The notes: a model not told the origin generated them from the letters alone. Numbered from the stretch's first letter, positions 1-9,460 are shown. The stretch: DNA of 64,000 bases from JBCBKL01 sp038521825 (GCA_038521825.1 JBCBKL010000005.1:117125-181124); one strand, 5' to 3'. Numbers and translations are program-made.

Positions 1-220
1 GATCGCTCAAGGCGTTCCGGTTCTTGTCCGAGGTGGCGGAAAGGTTCCCGACGAAGAAATCCTGAACAGAACCACGGCGCTAATGGCGCAGGGGGCCAAA
101 GGGATCGTTTATGGCCGCAACGTGATCCACCATTCGGACCCGGCCGGCATGACCAAGGCGCTCATGGCTGTTGTCCACGATGGCGCATCAGTACCTAAGG
201 CTTTGGGCATGATCTCGTGA
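1..220 (+). CDS. Class I aldolase, LsrF/FbaB/DeoC-like (3' end only)
   Basis: The reading frame is open from base 2 to the TGA at 218-220, giving the last 72 codons of a protein that begins outside the window. The residues include a GGGKVPDEEIL segment and GAKGIVYGRNVIHH, typical of the C-terminal phosphate-binding strands of TIM-barrel aldolases of the LsrF/FbaB type. The stop codon overlaps the GTG start of the next gene (GTGA), so the two are translationally coupled. With the following dehydrogenase and PfkB kinase it probably cleaves a phosphorylated sugar intermediate. The substrate cannot be told from the fragment. Confidence 0.8.
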   Translation, partial: IAQGVPVLVRGGGKVPDEEILNRTTALMAQGAKGIVYGRNVIHHSDPAGMTKALMAVVHDGASVPKALGMIS

Positions 221-1362
221 CGCGCACAATCAGATTTGGCGTGATCGGGTGTGGGCTGATGGGGCGCGAATTTGCCTCGTCCGCAGCCCGTTGGTTGCAC
301 TTGGCCGAGACCCGGGCCCGCCCCGAGATCGTGGCCGTGTGCGACCTGAATACGACGCTCACCGACTGGTTTGCCTCGAATGTACCGACGGTCAGACAGA
401 TAACCCAAGACTATCGCGAACTCCTGGCCAACAGCGAGGTCGACGCGGTCTACTGCGCTATTCCGCACAACTTGCACCACGAGATTTATCCGGAGATCCT
501 GGCGGCGGGAAAGCACCTTCTTGGCGAAAAGCCCTTTGGCATTGATGCAGAGGCAAGTGCCCAAATCCAGTCCGCAATTGACGCACATCCGGAGCGTTTT
601 GTTCGGTGCTCTTCCGAGATGCCGTTTTTTCCCGGAGCACAAAAGCTGATCGAGTTTGTTCGTTCGGGTGATCTGGGCGAGATCATCGAGGTCGAAGCTG
701 CGTTTCTGCATTCGTCCGACTTGAATCCGGACAAGCCGATCAACTGGAAACGTATGGTCGACGTGAACGGGGCGTACGGGTGTATGGGCGACCTAGGCAT
801 GCATGTGCTGCACGTACCTCTGCGGCTTGGCTGGAAACCGACATCCGTCTCAGCCGCGCTCGTCAACCGTTTCCCCACGAGGCCAGACGGGAAGGGGGGC
901 ACAGCTCCGTGCGAGACATGGGATAACGCAACAATCACAGCGCATGTAGATGATCCGAGCGGCGGGTTTCCGTTGGTCCTGAAAACATGGCGCATTGCGC
1001 CGGGCCATTCGAACACTTGGAGCATCCGGGTTCTTGGTACGCGCAAAAGTGTCTGTTTCTCCACCAAGAACCCGCGCCAGTGGCGGTTCATGAACTATGA
1101 TGGTGGGGCACAGTCATGGAACGTCGAAGATCTGGGCTTCCAGTCTCTATTCCCTGCGATAACCGGCGGCATTTTCGAATTTGGTTTTCCGGACGCGCTC
1201 CAACAGATGTGGGCCGCCTTTGTTGACGAATTGGCTGGCGGTGACGCCAACGGGTTTCACTGTGTCACGCCCGCCGAAGCGGCTGACCACCACGCAATTC
1301 TCACCGCTGCGCTGCAGGCCGGAACGGCCCGGACGGTCGAGAAGGTGGTCTATTCGACATGA
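217..1362 (+). CDS. Gfo/Idh/MocA family NAD(P)-dependent oxidoreductase
   Basis: A 381-residue protein starting at a GTG that overlaps the upstream aldolase stop. The N-terminus carries the Rossmann motif GVIGCGLMG (about residues 8-16). A GEKPFG segment near residue 104 holds the conserved Glu-Lys-Pro lysine of the family. Length and architecture (Rossmann fold then alpha/beta substrate domain) fit sugar or inositol dehydrogenases of this family. It sits between an aldolase and a sugar kinase in one operon, so it likely oxidises a sugar or sugar derivative in the cytoplasm. The specific substrate is unknown. Confidence 0.88.
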   Translation: MTRTIRFGVIGCGLMGREFASSAARWLHLAETRARPEIVAVCDLNTTLTDWFASNVPTVRQITQDYRELLANSEVDAVYCAIPHNLHHEIYPEILAAGKHLLGEKPFGIDAEASAQIQSAIDAHPERFVRCSSEMPFFPGAQKLIEFVRSGDLGEIIEVEAAFLHSSDLNPDKPINWKRMVDVNGAYGCMGDLGMHVLHVPLRLGWKPTSVSAALVNRFPTRPDGKGGTAPCETWDNATITAHVDDPSGGFPLVLKTWRIAPGHSNTWSIRVLGTRKSVCFSTKNPRQWRFMNYDGGAQSWNVEDLGFQSLFPAITGGIFEFGFPDALQQMWAAFVDELAGGDANGFHCVTPAEAADHHAILTAALQAGTARTVEKVVYST

Positions 1363-1393
1363 TATCACCAAATGCAAAGATCGCGGCCTCCCA

Positions 1394-2398
1394 ATGACCC
1401 AGCGTTCAGGGATAATCTGCGCAGGCAACTGGATCGTGGACCAGATTCACGAGATAGACCGTTGGCCCAACGAGAGCGAACTGGTGCGCATCGGCCGGCA
1501 AATGCGCGGCATAGGCGGGGGTGCGGCCAATGTTATCTCAGCACTTGCGAAACTCAAAACCGGTTTGCCGCTTTATCCTATGGGCGCGATTGGTGACGAT
1601 CCGCAAGGTACCTTTATTCTCGACGAGTGTCGCAGCCTCGGGCTTCCGACCTCCGGGCTTTTCATCAAGCCCGGTGTCGCGACAGCGCACACCCATGTTA
1701 TGTCGGTTGCTGGGCAAAGCCGAACATTCTTTTATCAGGGCGGTGCCAACGACGCGCTGTGCGCGGGCGACTTTCCTTCCGGTACATTCAGCAACACACC
1801 GGCGCGGGTCTTTTATCTTGGGTACCTCACTCTGTTGGGTGAGTTGGACGAAAAGACAGAGGGCGGTTCGACAAATGCCGCGAAGGTTCTTCAGCGTGCG
1901 AGGCAGGCGGGACTGGCCACATGTGTGGATCTGGTCTCGATTAACCATCCCAGATTTCGCGAAATCGTCACGAGTGCAGCACCGCAAATCGACTACTTGA
2001 TCGCGAATGAAATCGAAGCCGCGTTCGCCTCCGGGCACGAACCCGCTGCAGGTGTCCGCGAAGTCACCGAGATGGCGCGAGCGCTGCGCGACTTGAACGT
2101 GAAAGAGGCCGTCGTCGTTCATAGCGTCGAGAGGGTCGTCTGGATTGGTGCCGACGGATCAGAGTTTGTTGTCGAAATCCCGCCGCTAGATCCTGACGAG
2201 ATCGCGAGCAATCTCGGCGCCGGAGATGCGTTCTGTGCAGGCTTGATCTATGGAATTCATCAAGGCTTTCCCGCGCACGAAGCAATCCAGATCGGCATCT
2301 CAACCGCGAAGGTTTCTCTGAAGGGACTGACCGCCACTTCGGCCATCACCCCGCTGAGTTCTTTCATGCCTGCAGGGCTAGAGTCCTCCGAAGGCTGA
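1394..2398 (+). CDS. PfkB-family carbohydrate kinase
   Basis: A 334-residue ribokinase-fold protein. The ATG at 1394 is chosen because the family N-terminus (a short strand, then GGGAANVISALAKL near residue 37) begins just after it. The frame stays open further upstream but overlaps the previous gene. The C-terminal signature NLGAGDAFCAGL contains the catalytic Asp and the anion-hole Gly-Ala-Gly. It likely phosphorylates a sugar handled by the aldolase and dehydrogenase immediately upstream (31-base gap, same strand). It is the last gene of this operon; the substrate is not resolved. Confidence 0.87.
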   Translation: MTQRSGIICAGNWIVDQIHEIDRWPNESELVRIGRQMRGIGGGAANVISALAKLKTGLPLYPMGAIGDDPQGTFILDECRSLGLPTSGLFIKPGVATAHTHVMSVAGQSRTFFYQGGANDALCAGDFPSGTFSNTPARVFYLGYLTLLGELDEKTEGGSTNAAKVLQRARQAGLATCVDLVSINHPRFREIVTSAAPQIDYLIANEIEAAFASGHEPAAGVREVTEMARALRDLNVKEAVVVHSVERVVWIGADGSEFVVEIPPLDPDEIASNLGAGDAFCAGLIYGIHQGFPAHEAIQIGISTAKVSLKGLTATSAITPLSSFMPAGLESSEG

Positions 2399-2594
2399 GT
2401 GTCATCCGCTGACCCATCTGCGTGCTCTTGCCATCAACGGTCGCAGAGCCTGTTCTTGGGCTTTGTCACAAAGGCAGCCTCTGCTTTGCTGAAACCTGCT
2501 GTCTAAATTCCATCTTTTGTCCTTTTGCCCGGATCTCAGCCGTCATGTGGGTGAAGCGGCTTGGTGCCCTTCATCCAAGACAGGAGAGAATCCA

Positions 2595-2981
2595 ATGACA
2601 AAACCAGCATTCAAAGTCGCTGCTCTGGCAGCGGCCATCGCCCTCGGCCTGACAAACGCAAAGGCAGAGGAAATATCTACGAACGAAGTTGCGCTGTTCC
2701 TGACCATCAAGACGCAACCCGGTGAGCGGGCTGCTCTGGTCGCCCTATGGGACGAGCATCTCAAAGCTCGCGCTGCAAGCAACGCAGACCACGTCAGCTA
2801 TGTCTTTGCCCTTGATATGACCGATCCTGACGCGGTTCATATCACTGAAGTCTATTCCACCCAGGCCGCCTTTGAGGCCAATTCCCAAGCGCCGTGGTTC
2901 TCTGCCTACATGGCAGAAGTTGGCCCGCTTCTGGCAGGTGAGCCGGGTTTTGTCATGGCCAGACCGCATTGGGTGAAATGA
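2595..2981 (+). CDS. Secreted antibiotic-biosynthesis-monooxygenase (ABM) domain protein
   Basis: A 128-residue product starting at the ATG preceded by CAGGAGAG. Residues 1-24 form a signal peptide (KPAFKVAALAAAIALG, then an AKA cleavage site), so the protein is exported. The rest resembles small ABM/quinol-monooxygenase ferredoxin-like domains: a first strand (NEVALFLTIKTQPGER), a central helix and a HITEVYSTQAAFEAN segment. Such domains act as cofactor-free oxygenases or bind small molecules. A periplasmic location is less usual. It stands alone between a sugar operon and a convergent sigma-factor gene. Confidence 0.7.
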   Translation: MTKPAFKVAALAAAIALGLTNAKAEEISTNEVALFLTIKTQPGERAALVALWDEHLKARAASNADHVSYVFALDMTDPDAVHITEVYSTQAAFEANSQAPWFSAYMAEVGPLLAGEPGFVMARPHWVK

Positions 2982-3118
2982 ACCTGACGAATTAGCTTGC
3001 TTGCAAAGCATCAAAAGCTGTGGGGAGCGGGCTTGCGTCTGCCCCCAAAAACCTCGAGCCAAGGCCATCGCGGAGGAAAGCGACGAGTTTGTCGAGCGCT
3101 TAAGGCTGGGTGTTCAGG

Positions 3119-4315
3119 CTAGACGAGCTTGCCTCCAAGCTCGGCGCGCTCGGTTTGCAGATACTGACGCAAAGGAGGTTCGACGGTCAGAGATATGGCC
3201 TGCTCGTATGCCGCAAAGGCTTCCCGTGTTCTTCCCAATTTGCTCAGAAGGTAAGCTCTTGTCGCTTCCGCCGGAGCAAAAACAGCACGAACTTTGGCGT
3301 CAATCTGGCAAAGCGCATCCAGTCCTTCCTGGGGTCCGACCGCTTTGCCAAGAGCCGCGGCGTAACCAACAGTGGCCCCGATCGTCGGTGCGATGCGCGA
3401 CAGGCCAAGATGAAGCTGAACCAGCGCATCCCAATTTGTCACACCGGTACTGATGCGATCTGCGTGAACCGCCTGGATGGCGGCTTCCAGTTGAAATCGC
3501 CCAAGAGTGTTCTGCGCCTGAGCCCGCGCCAGGTACTGACGCGCGATGCGCAGCAGTTCACCGTCCCATCTCGACGTATCCTGCTCTTCAAGCGGAACAA
3601 ATTTGCCATCTTGCACACGTGCATCTTCACGCGACAGAGTGAATGCAATCAAGGCGGCGAGCCCCAAAACTTCGGGATCATCGGGCATGAGTTCGGCCAA
3701 TAACGACGCCAAATAGAAGGCCTCTTCGGCAAGCTCACCTGCGCCCAACCAATCCCGAGAGAACGCGCCATAGATGGCCTCCAGGACGGCCGCCAGGCGC
3801 GGTCGCAGTTCATCCTGCTCTGGGATCTGGAATGCGACCGCCGCGTCGCGGATCTTGCGCTTGGCGCGGACCAGCCGTTTCGCCATTGTGGAGTGTGGCA
3901 AGAGAAACGCCCGGGCAATGACTTCGGCCTCCAGGCCCAGAACGGTTTGAAGCATGAGAGGGGTATGTATCCGGACATCGATAGCCGGGTGGGCGCAAAC
4001 AAACATCAGCTTGAGGCGTTCATCAGGGAAGTTGTCAACCTCGCTCAATGGCGCGCTGGTCCCGGGAATGTCGTCGTAGAATTCAATTCGGGCGTCCCGA
4101 CGCGCCATATCCGTCAGGCGGTTTCGTGCAACGGTCAACAACCAGGCCTCGGGATTTCTGGGCATCTCTTTCGGCCAATGGATCAGCGCTTTGGCAAAGG
4201 CGTCAGACAACGCATCTTCGGCAAGAAGAATGTCTCGGGTGCGGCTGGATAAGATGGCGAGCAGACGCCCGTAAGAGGCGCGCATGACATCTGCCATGCG
4301 CGCGTCGGTGGTCAC
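3119..4315 (-). CDS. ECF RNA polymerase sigma factor with C-terminal helical/TPR-like domain (ECF42-like)
   Basis: A 398-residue sigma factor starting at GTG 4315, which overlaps the TAG stop of the upstream DGPF gene (TAGTG). Sigma region 2 is near residues 10-75 (LAEDALSDAFAKAL, then NPEAWLLTVARNRLTD) and region 4 near 120-170 (TVLGLEAEVIARAFLLP). A helical extension of over 200 residues follows, including LGRTREAFAAYEQAI. This layout with a neighbouring DGPF/YCII gene is the hallmark of the ECF42 group, where the C-terminal domain is needed for activity and no classic anti-sigma factor is present. Confidence 0.88.
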   Translation of the reverse strand: MTTDARMADVMRASYGRLLAILSSRTRDILLAEDALSDAFAKALIHWPKEMPRNPEAWLLTVARNRLTDMARRDARIEFYDDIPGTSAPLSEVDNFPDERLKLMFVCAHPAIDVRIHTPLMLQTVLGLEAEVIARAFLLPHSTMAKRLVRAKRKIRDAAVAFQIPEQDELRPRLAAVLEAIYGAFSRDWLGAGELAEEAFYLASLLAELMPDDPEVLGLAALIAFTLSREDARVQDGKFVPLEEQDTSRWDGELLRIARQYLARAQAQNTLGRFQLEAAIQAVHADRISTGVTNWDALVQLHLGLSRIAPTIGATVGYAAALGKAVGPQEGLDALCQIDAKVRAVFAPAEATRAYLLSKLGRTREAFAAYEQAISLTVEPPLRQYLQTERAELGGKLV

Positions 4316-4659
4316 TATGCCTCCATCGCAGTTGGGCGTATCTCGACGCCTCCATACTTGGCCATCGGGCACTTCTTGGCCCAGGAAATTGCTGTATCGA
4401 GGTCTGGCACTTCGACCGTCATGTAGCCTCCCAAAGTCTCCTTGGACTCTGCGAATGGCCCGTCCTGGATACGGTTGCCCCCGTCCGACACCGTGGTGGC
4501 CGCGCTGACCGGCTGCAGCCAATCTACACCGACGAGAATGCCAGCTTCCTTCAAGGCGCCGATATAGGCGCCGAACAGACCTTTCAGTTGGCCAAGCTCT
4601 TCGGGCGGCACATTCGCAAAGTCTTCAGGTCTCGAATAAGTTAAAAAAGTATAACGCAT
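4315..4659 (-). CDS. DGPF/YCII-domain protein paired with ECF sigma factor
   Basis: A 114-residue protein beginning MRYTFLTYS and carrying the DGPF signature in IQDGPFAESKETLGGY near residue 70, which places it in the YCII/PhnB-like DGPF family. Proteins of this family are typically encoded beside ECF42 sigma factors and are their main predicted targets. Their biochemical role is not established. The stop overlaps the start of the sigma-factor gene, giving one bicistronic unit. The frame is open far upstream, but the family N-terminus fixes the ATG at 4659. Confidence 0.85.
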   Translation of the reverse strand: MRYTFLTYSRPEDFANVPPEELGQLKGLFGAYIGALKEAGILVGVDWLQPVSAATTVSDGGNRIQDGPFAESKETLGGYMTVEVPDLDTAISWAKKCPMAKYGGVEIRPTAMEA

Positions 4660-4703
4660 TATGGTTCTCCAGTTGTCAAAAGCATCGGCGCTTTCACTGA
4701 CAT

Positions 4704-4730
4704 GACGAACTATGACACGATCAAAGGACA
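4704..4730 (-). promoter_or_regulatory. Possible ECF-type promoter of the DGPF-sigma operon
   Basis: On the minus strand TGTCCT and CGTC are separated by 17 bases, 45 bases before the ATG of the DGPF gene. ECF42 promoters are described with a TGTCGA-like -35 and a CGTC-like -10, so this may be the autoregulated promoter. The -35 match is imperfect. Confidence 0.35.
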
Positions 4731-4876
4731 TGGCCTGAAAAAACTTGAGCTTGCTCAATTCAGGGTTCCGCAGTTGCAGCGAATGTGCGGTGTGACGGGC
4801 GGGCTGACCTGGCCCGAAGCGGCGATTGCGCCGACCGGGGTACAACAGTTTTTTGCGTATCGCTGCGGCTCGGCGT

Positions 4877-7714
4877 CTAAGCCTTTGCGTAGTCTTCCAT
4901 CGGTGGACATGTGCACGAGAGGTTTCGGTCACCCCACACATTGTCCACGCGGTTGACCGGTGGCCAATACTTGTCAACCCTGAAGGACCCGGTCGGAAAA
5001 CACCCGCACTCGCGGCTATAAGGGCGGTCCCAGTCAACCACGAGGTCTTCCATGGTGTGGGGCGCGTTCCTCAAAGGGTTATTGTCAGGGTCCATGCGCC
5101 CTTCTTCAATAGCCCGGATTTCCTCCCGTATGCCCAGCATTGCGTCGCAGAACCGATCAAGCTCGGCCTTCGTTTCGGACTCTGTGGGCTCGATCATGAG
5201 CGTGCCGGCGACGGGCCAAGACATGGTGGGTGCATGGAACCCACAATCGGCCAGCCGTTTGGCGATGTCGTCGACCGTGATATGCGCGCTGTCGGCAAAG
5301 GGCCGCGTGTCGATGATGCATTCATGAGCGACACGACCGGTCGGCCCCTTGTATAGCACGTCAAACGCCCCTTCGAGCCGCTTGGCGATGTAGTTGGCGT
5401 TGAGGATCGCGACCCGCGTCGCCTGGGTCAGGCCTTCACCGCCCATCATCAGGCAATAGGCCCAAGAAATCGGCAACAAGGACGGAGAACCGAAGGCGGC
5501 TGCACTTACGGCACCTTCGCCGCCGTTCGGGTCGCCGGGTAGGTGAGGGGTCAGGTGCGCCTTGACGCCGATCGGGCCCATGCCGGGTCCGCCGCCACCA
5601 TGCGGGATGCAAAACGTCTTATGTAGGTTCAGGTGGCTGACATCGCCACCCAGATCCCCCGGGCGGCTCAGCCCCACCATCGCGTTCATGTTAGCCCCGT
5701 CGATATAGACCTGCCCGCCTGCGTCGTGGGTAATCTGGCACACCTCGATCACCGTTTCCTCGAAAACGCCGTGAGTGGACGGGTAGGTTATCATGCAGCC
5801 GGCCAGGTTGTCCCGGTGCTCGGTAACCTTGGCGCGGAAATCCTCGAGGTCGATGTCGCCGTTTTCGGCAGATTTCACGGGCACGACCTTCCAGCCCACC
5901 ATCTGGGCCGAGGCCGGGTTCGTGCCGTGCGCACTCATCGGGATAAGGCAAATGTTTCGGTGGCCTTCGCCCTTCTTGCTGTGCCAGCGGGCGATCGTCA
6001 GAAGGCCCGCATATTCACCTTGCGCGCCCGAGTTCGGCTGCATCGAGATCGCGTCGTACCCCGTAATGTCGCAGAGCTTGGTCGACAGATCGTCAATCAG
6101 CTCGTGATAGCCAGTGGCCTGATCCGCTGGGCAGTAGGGATGCAAAAGCGAGAACTCTCGCCAGCTGACCGGCATCATCTCGGCGGCCGAGTTCAGCTTC
6201 ATCGTGCAGGAACCCAGCGGGATCATGGCCCGGTCCAATGCCAGGTCGCGATCGGCCAGCCGACGCATGTAGCGCATCATTTCCGTTTCGGCCCGGTTCA
6301 TGTGGAAGATCGGGTGGGTCATAAAGTCCGAGGTGCGGATCAGCTTTTCCGGCATATTGTAATGAGGGGTATAGTCCTTGTCCTCTCGGTCGATGCCAAA
6401 GGCGCGCCAGACCTTTTCGACGATCTCCGGGCGCGTCGCTTCGTCGAGGGTGATGCCGACCGAGGTGGTGCCAACGCGGCGCAGGTTCACCCCTTCGTCG
6501 ACGGCCGACTTGATGACAGCCGCCTGCAGCGGGCCCACCTCGACCGTGATGGTGTCAAAGAAGGTGGCTGGGCGTACGACGAACCCGGCCTGCTTCAGCC
6601 CTTCGGCCAGCCGGGCTGTCTTGCGGTGGATGCGTTGAGCAATCGCCTTCAGACCCTCCGGGCCGTGGAACACGCCATAGAACCCGGCCATGACGGCGAG
6701 CAGTGCCTGCGCTGTGCAGACATTCGACGTGGCCTTTTCCCTGCGAATATGCTGTTCGCGCGTTTGGAGGGACAGCCGGTAGGCGCGATTGCCGTGACTA
6801 TCGACCGAGACGCCCACGATACGGCCCGGCATGCTACGGGCATAAGCCGCCTTGGTCGCCATGTAAGCGGCATGAGGGCCACCGTAGCCCATGGGCACAC
6901 CGAAGCGCTGCGTGGTGCCGACGGCGATATCGGCTCCCATGGCGCCCGGTTCTTTCAACAGGGTCAGCGCCAGCGGGTCGGCGGAAACGATGCCGATGGC
7001 CTTGGCCTCGTGCAGCTTGGTGATAGCATCGGTGAAGTCGCGGACCTGACCGTATGTGCCGGGATACTGGAAGATCGCGCCGAAGACTGCTTCGGCATCA
7101 AGGTCGTCCGGATCGCCCACAATCACTTCGATCGCCAGCGGCGCGGCGCGGGTTCTTATCACGGCGATGTTCTGCGGGTGGCAGTTTTCGTCGACAAAGA
7201 ACCCGGCCGCCTTTGTCTTGCTGATACGCTGCGCCATGGTCATCGCCTCGGCGCACGCCGTCGCTTCATCCAGAAGCGAGGCGTTGGCGATCTCCAATCC
7301 CGTCAGGTCGGACACCATGGTCTGGAAGTTCAAAAGTGCCTCGAGCCGGCCTTGCGAAATCTCGGGCTGGTATGGCGTATATGCGGTGTACCAGGCCGGG
7401 TTCTCGAGGATGTTCCGCTGGATCGCAGGCGGCGTGACAGTGCCGTGATAGCCTTGCCCGATCAGTGAAGTCAGCACCTTGTTCTTCGCTGCCGTCACCC
7501 GCATGTGGTGCAGCAGCTCTCGCTCGGACTTGGCCTTTCCGAAATCCAGCGGCTCTTTCTGCCGGATACCTTTCGGGATGGTGTCGTCGATCAACCCGTC
7601 AAGGTTCTTCGCGCCCACCACTTTCAGCATCTCCTCCATCTCGGCAGGCGACGGTCCGATGTGACGGCGGTTCGCAAAGTCATAGGGCAGATAGTCGGTG
7701 GGCGTGAAAGGCAT
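4877..7714 (-). CDS. gcvP: Glycine dehydrogenase (decarboxylating), P protein
   Basis: A 945-residue PLP enzyme of the glycine cleavage system, full length for the fused (non-split) P protein. The ATG at 7714 is preceded by GGAACGC and gives the typical N-terminus MPFTPTDYLPYDFANRRHIG. The PLP-lysine region is seen as HLNLHKTFCIPHGGGGPG in the second half, and the N-half contains LLDEATACAEAMTM. It decarboxylates glycine and passes the aminomethyl group to lipoyl-GcvH. It lies 10 bases downstream of gcvH and is the last gene of the gcvT-gcvH-gcvP operon under the glycine riboswitch. Confidence 0.97.
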   Translation of the reverse strand: MPFTPTDYLPYDFANRRHIGPSPAEMEEMLKVVGAKNLDGLIDDTIPKGIRQKEPLDFGKAKSERELLHHMRVTAAKNKVLTSLIGQGYHGTVTPPAIQRNILENPAWYTAYTPYQPEISQGRLEALLNFQTMVSDLTGLEIANASLLDEATACAEAMTMAQRISKTKAAGFFVDENCHPQNIAVIRTRAAPLAIEVIVGDPDDLDAEAVFGAIFQYPGTYGQVRDFTDAITKLHEAKAIGIVSADPLALTLLKEPGAMGADIAVGTTQRFGVPMGYGGPHAAYMATKAAYARSMPGRIVGVSVDSHGNRAYRLSLQTREQHIRREKATSNVCTAQALLAVMAGFYGVFHGPEGLKAIAQRIHRKTARLAEGLKQAGFVVRPATFFDTITVEVGPLQAAVIKSAVDEGVNLRRVGTTSVGITLDEATRPEIVEKVWRAFGIDREDKDYTPHYNMPEKLIRTSDFMTHPIFHMNRAETEMMRYMRRLADRDLALDRAMIPLGSCTMKLNSAAEMMPVSWREFSLLHPYCPADQATGYHELIDDLSTKLCDITGYDAISMQPNSGAQGEYAGLLTIARWHSKKGEGHRNICLIPMSAHGTNPASAQMVGWKVVPVKSAENGDIDLEDFRAKVTEHRDNLAGCMITYPSTHGVFEETVIEVCQITHDAGGQVYIDGANMNAMVGLSRPGDLGGDVSHLNLHKTFCIPHGGGGPGMGPIGVKAHLTPHLPGDPNGGEGAVSAAAFGSPSLLPISWAYCLMMGGEGLTQATRVAILNANYIAKRLEGAFDVLYKGPTGRVAHECIIDTRPFADSAHITVDDIAKRLADCGFHAPTMSWPVAGTLMIEPTESETKAELDRFCDAMLGIREEIRAIEEGRMDPDNNPLRNAPHTMEDLVVDWDRPYSRECGCFPTGSFRVDKYWPPVNRVDNVWGDRNLSCTCPPMEDYAKA

Positions 7715-7724
7715 GGTGCGTTCC

Positions 7725-8084
7725 TCAGCCGATGAGCGCAGTGTAGGCGGCTTCGTCCAGCAAACCGTCAATTTGTGATGGGTCGGACGGTTTGATTTTG
7801 AAAAACCAGCCTTCGCCTAACGGGTCGCTGTTTGCGAGGCTCGGATCGTCGGCAAGTGCGGAGTTGACGTCAGTAATCTCTCCATCGACAGGCGCCATAA
7901 TGTCAGAGGCGGCCTTGACGCTTTCGATGACGACGATTTCATCGTCTTTGCTGACGGTCGTGCCTATCTCGGGAAGTTCAACAAAGACCAGGTCGCCCAG
8001 CTGCGTCGTTGCGTGTTCCGTGATGCCCACGACATAAATTTCCCCGTCGGCACGCAGCCATTCGTGTTCTTCGGTGTATTTCAT
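7725..8084 (-). CDS. gcvH: Glycine cleavage system H protein
   Basis: A 119-residue lipoyl carrier. It starts MKYTEEHEWLRADG as in most GcvH proteins. The lipoylated lysine lies in VVIESVKAASDI near residue 60. It shuttles the methylamine intermediate from GcvP to GcvT and reducing equivalents to the L protein. It is located between gcvT (16-base gap) and gcvP in the same transcript. No lpd (L protein) gene is nearby, as usual, since L is shared with other complexes. Confidence 0.97.
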   Translation of the reverse strand: MKYTEEHEWLRADGEIYVVGITEHATTQLGDLVFVELPEIGTTVSKDDEIVVIESVKAASDIMAPVDGEITDVNSALADDPSLANSDPLGEGWFFKIKPSDPSQIDGLLDEAAYTALIG

Positions 8085-8100
8085 GAGGTTCCCTCTTTGG

Positions 8101-9225
8101 TTATCTTTTGAAATTGGCTGGAACGAAGGGCAACTTGGCCACTGTCACCGGCAGGCGCTTGCCGCGCAGCTCGCCGAAGATCGTCGTGTCCGGTGTCGCG
8201 TAATTGGCGGCCACATAACCCATTGCGACCGGTCCTCCGACAGTGGGGCCAAATCCACCGGATGTGACCGCGCCAATTGCCTCTTCGTCATCTTCCATTG
8301 CAAAAAGGGGGACCCCTTCACGCATCGGTGCGCGCCCTTCTGGCAACAGGCCGACACGGTGTCGGCTTACGCCATTTTCGATCTCGTGAAGAATACGGTC
8401 AGCACCGGGAAAGCCCCCGGCGCGGTCATCACCCACGCGGCGCACCCTTTGAATGGCCCAAGTCAGCCCCGCCTCCACCGGCGTGGTCGCGTTGTCTATA
8501 TCGTGACCATAAAGACAAAGACCCGCTTCCAGTCGCAGAGAGTCACGCGCACCCAGCCCGATTGGTTCGACATCGGGATGATCCAACAGGGCTCGGGCGA
8601 TGACTTCGGCACCGTCGGCTGGCACGGAAATCTCGTACCCGTCCTCGCCGGTATAGCCCGACCGTGACACCCAGGCCTCGATCCCGTTTAAGCCCAAGTT
8701 TACCACATCCATGAATGCCATGTCCCGGGCGCGGGGATCTAGCGCGGACAGCACCCGCTCGGCCGATGGACCTTGCAAGGCGAGCAGGGTGCGGTCCGTA
8801 AGTTCAGTGACCTTCACGTCGGGTTCCACTGCGGCCTTTATTGCGGCAATGTCCGCCGCTTTACAGGCAGCATTTACCACCACAAACACATGGTCACCAC
8901 GATTGGCCAGCATCAGGTCATCTTCGATACCGCCTTCTGCATTGGTGAAAAACCCGTAGCGTTGACGGTTGAGCGCAAGGCCGATGATATCGATGGGTAT
9001 CAAGGCCTCCAGACCTCGGGCAGCTGCTTCGTAGCTATCACCGCGGATGATCACTTGGCCCATATGACCCACATCAAAGAGGCCTGCCTTGGCCCGCGTA
9101 TGGAGATGCTCCTTCATTACGCCAAGGCGGTACTGAACGGGCATCTCATAGCCGGCGAAGGGCACCATTTTGGCACCAAGCGAAACGTGAAGAGTATGAA
9201 GCGCTGTCTGCCTGAGGGTGGTCAT
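8101..9225 (-). CDS. gcvT: Glycine cleavage system aminomethyltransferase, T protein
   Basis: A 374-residue folate-dependent T protein, normal length. Family segments seen are MVPFAGYEMPVQY near the N-terminus, FDVGHMGQ near residue 50, SRSGYTGEDGYEIS in the middle and a C-terminal beta-barrel ending AKLPFVPANFKR. It releases ammonia and transfers the one-carbon unit to tetrahydrofolate. It is the first gene of the operon, and its leader carries a tandem glycine riboswitch, so expression is expected to rise with glycine. Confidence 0.97.
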   Translation of the reverse strand: MTTLRQTALHTLHVSLGAKMVPFAGYEMPVQYRLGVMKEHLHTRAKAGLFDVGHMGQVIIRGDSYEAAARGLEALIPIDIIGLALNRQRYGFFTNAEGGIEDDLMLANRGDHVFVVVNAACKAADIAAIKAAVEPDVKVTELTDRTLLALQGPSAERVLSALDPRARDMAFMDVVNLGLNGIEAWVSRSGYTGEDGYEISVPADGAEVIARALLDHPDVEPIGLGARDSLRLEAGLCLYGHDIDNATTPVEAGLTWAIQRVRRVGDDRAGGFPGADRILHEIENGVSRHRVGLLPEGRAPMREGVPLFAMEDDEEAIGAVTSGGFGPTVGGPVAMGYVAANYATPDTTIFGELRGKRLPVTVAKLPFVPANFKR

Positions 9226-9309
9226 GCCGCATTTGCCTCTTTTAAGCCGACGATAACTCCAGCAAATCGCGCGGCACCAGATTTAACGCAGAAATTTTCC
9301 TGCGCGTCG

Positions 9310-9460
9310 GTGCCTCCTCTGTCCCGGGTGCCTGAGATCATTATCCCTTCGGCGGATGCACACGGCATCACTCTCCAGAGTCTTATGACTGAGCATTGGT
9401 CCTGTGGCCTGAGAGTTTCCGAGGCAGTTGCTCCTTCGGCACCAGCGGTCTGGTTCTCCC
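9310..9460 (-). promoter_or_regulatory. Tandem glycine riboswitch upstream of gcvT
   Basis: Read on the minus strand, two aptamer copies lie in series. Aptamer 1 (about 9460-9398) starts GGGAGAACC and has GGTGCCGAAGGAGCAA and a CTCAGGCCACAGGACC end. Aptamer 2 (about 9381-9312) starts GGAGAGTG and has CCGCCGAAGGGATAA, a CTCAGGCACCC end and GGACAG. These are the conserved cores of the glycine riboswitch, arranged as the usual cooperative pair and followed by gcvT about 85 bases downstream. The glycine-activated form before gcv genes is well established for this class. Confidence 0.93.

Noticed and set aside
5633..7468. 611-codon plus-strand open frame opposite gcvP
   Set aside because: It is the antisense shadow of a GC-rich essential gene, with odd His/Arg/Asp-rich composition and no similarity to a known family.
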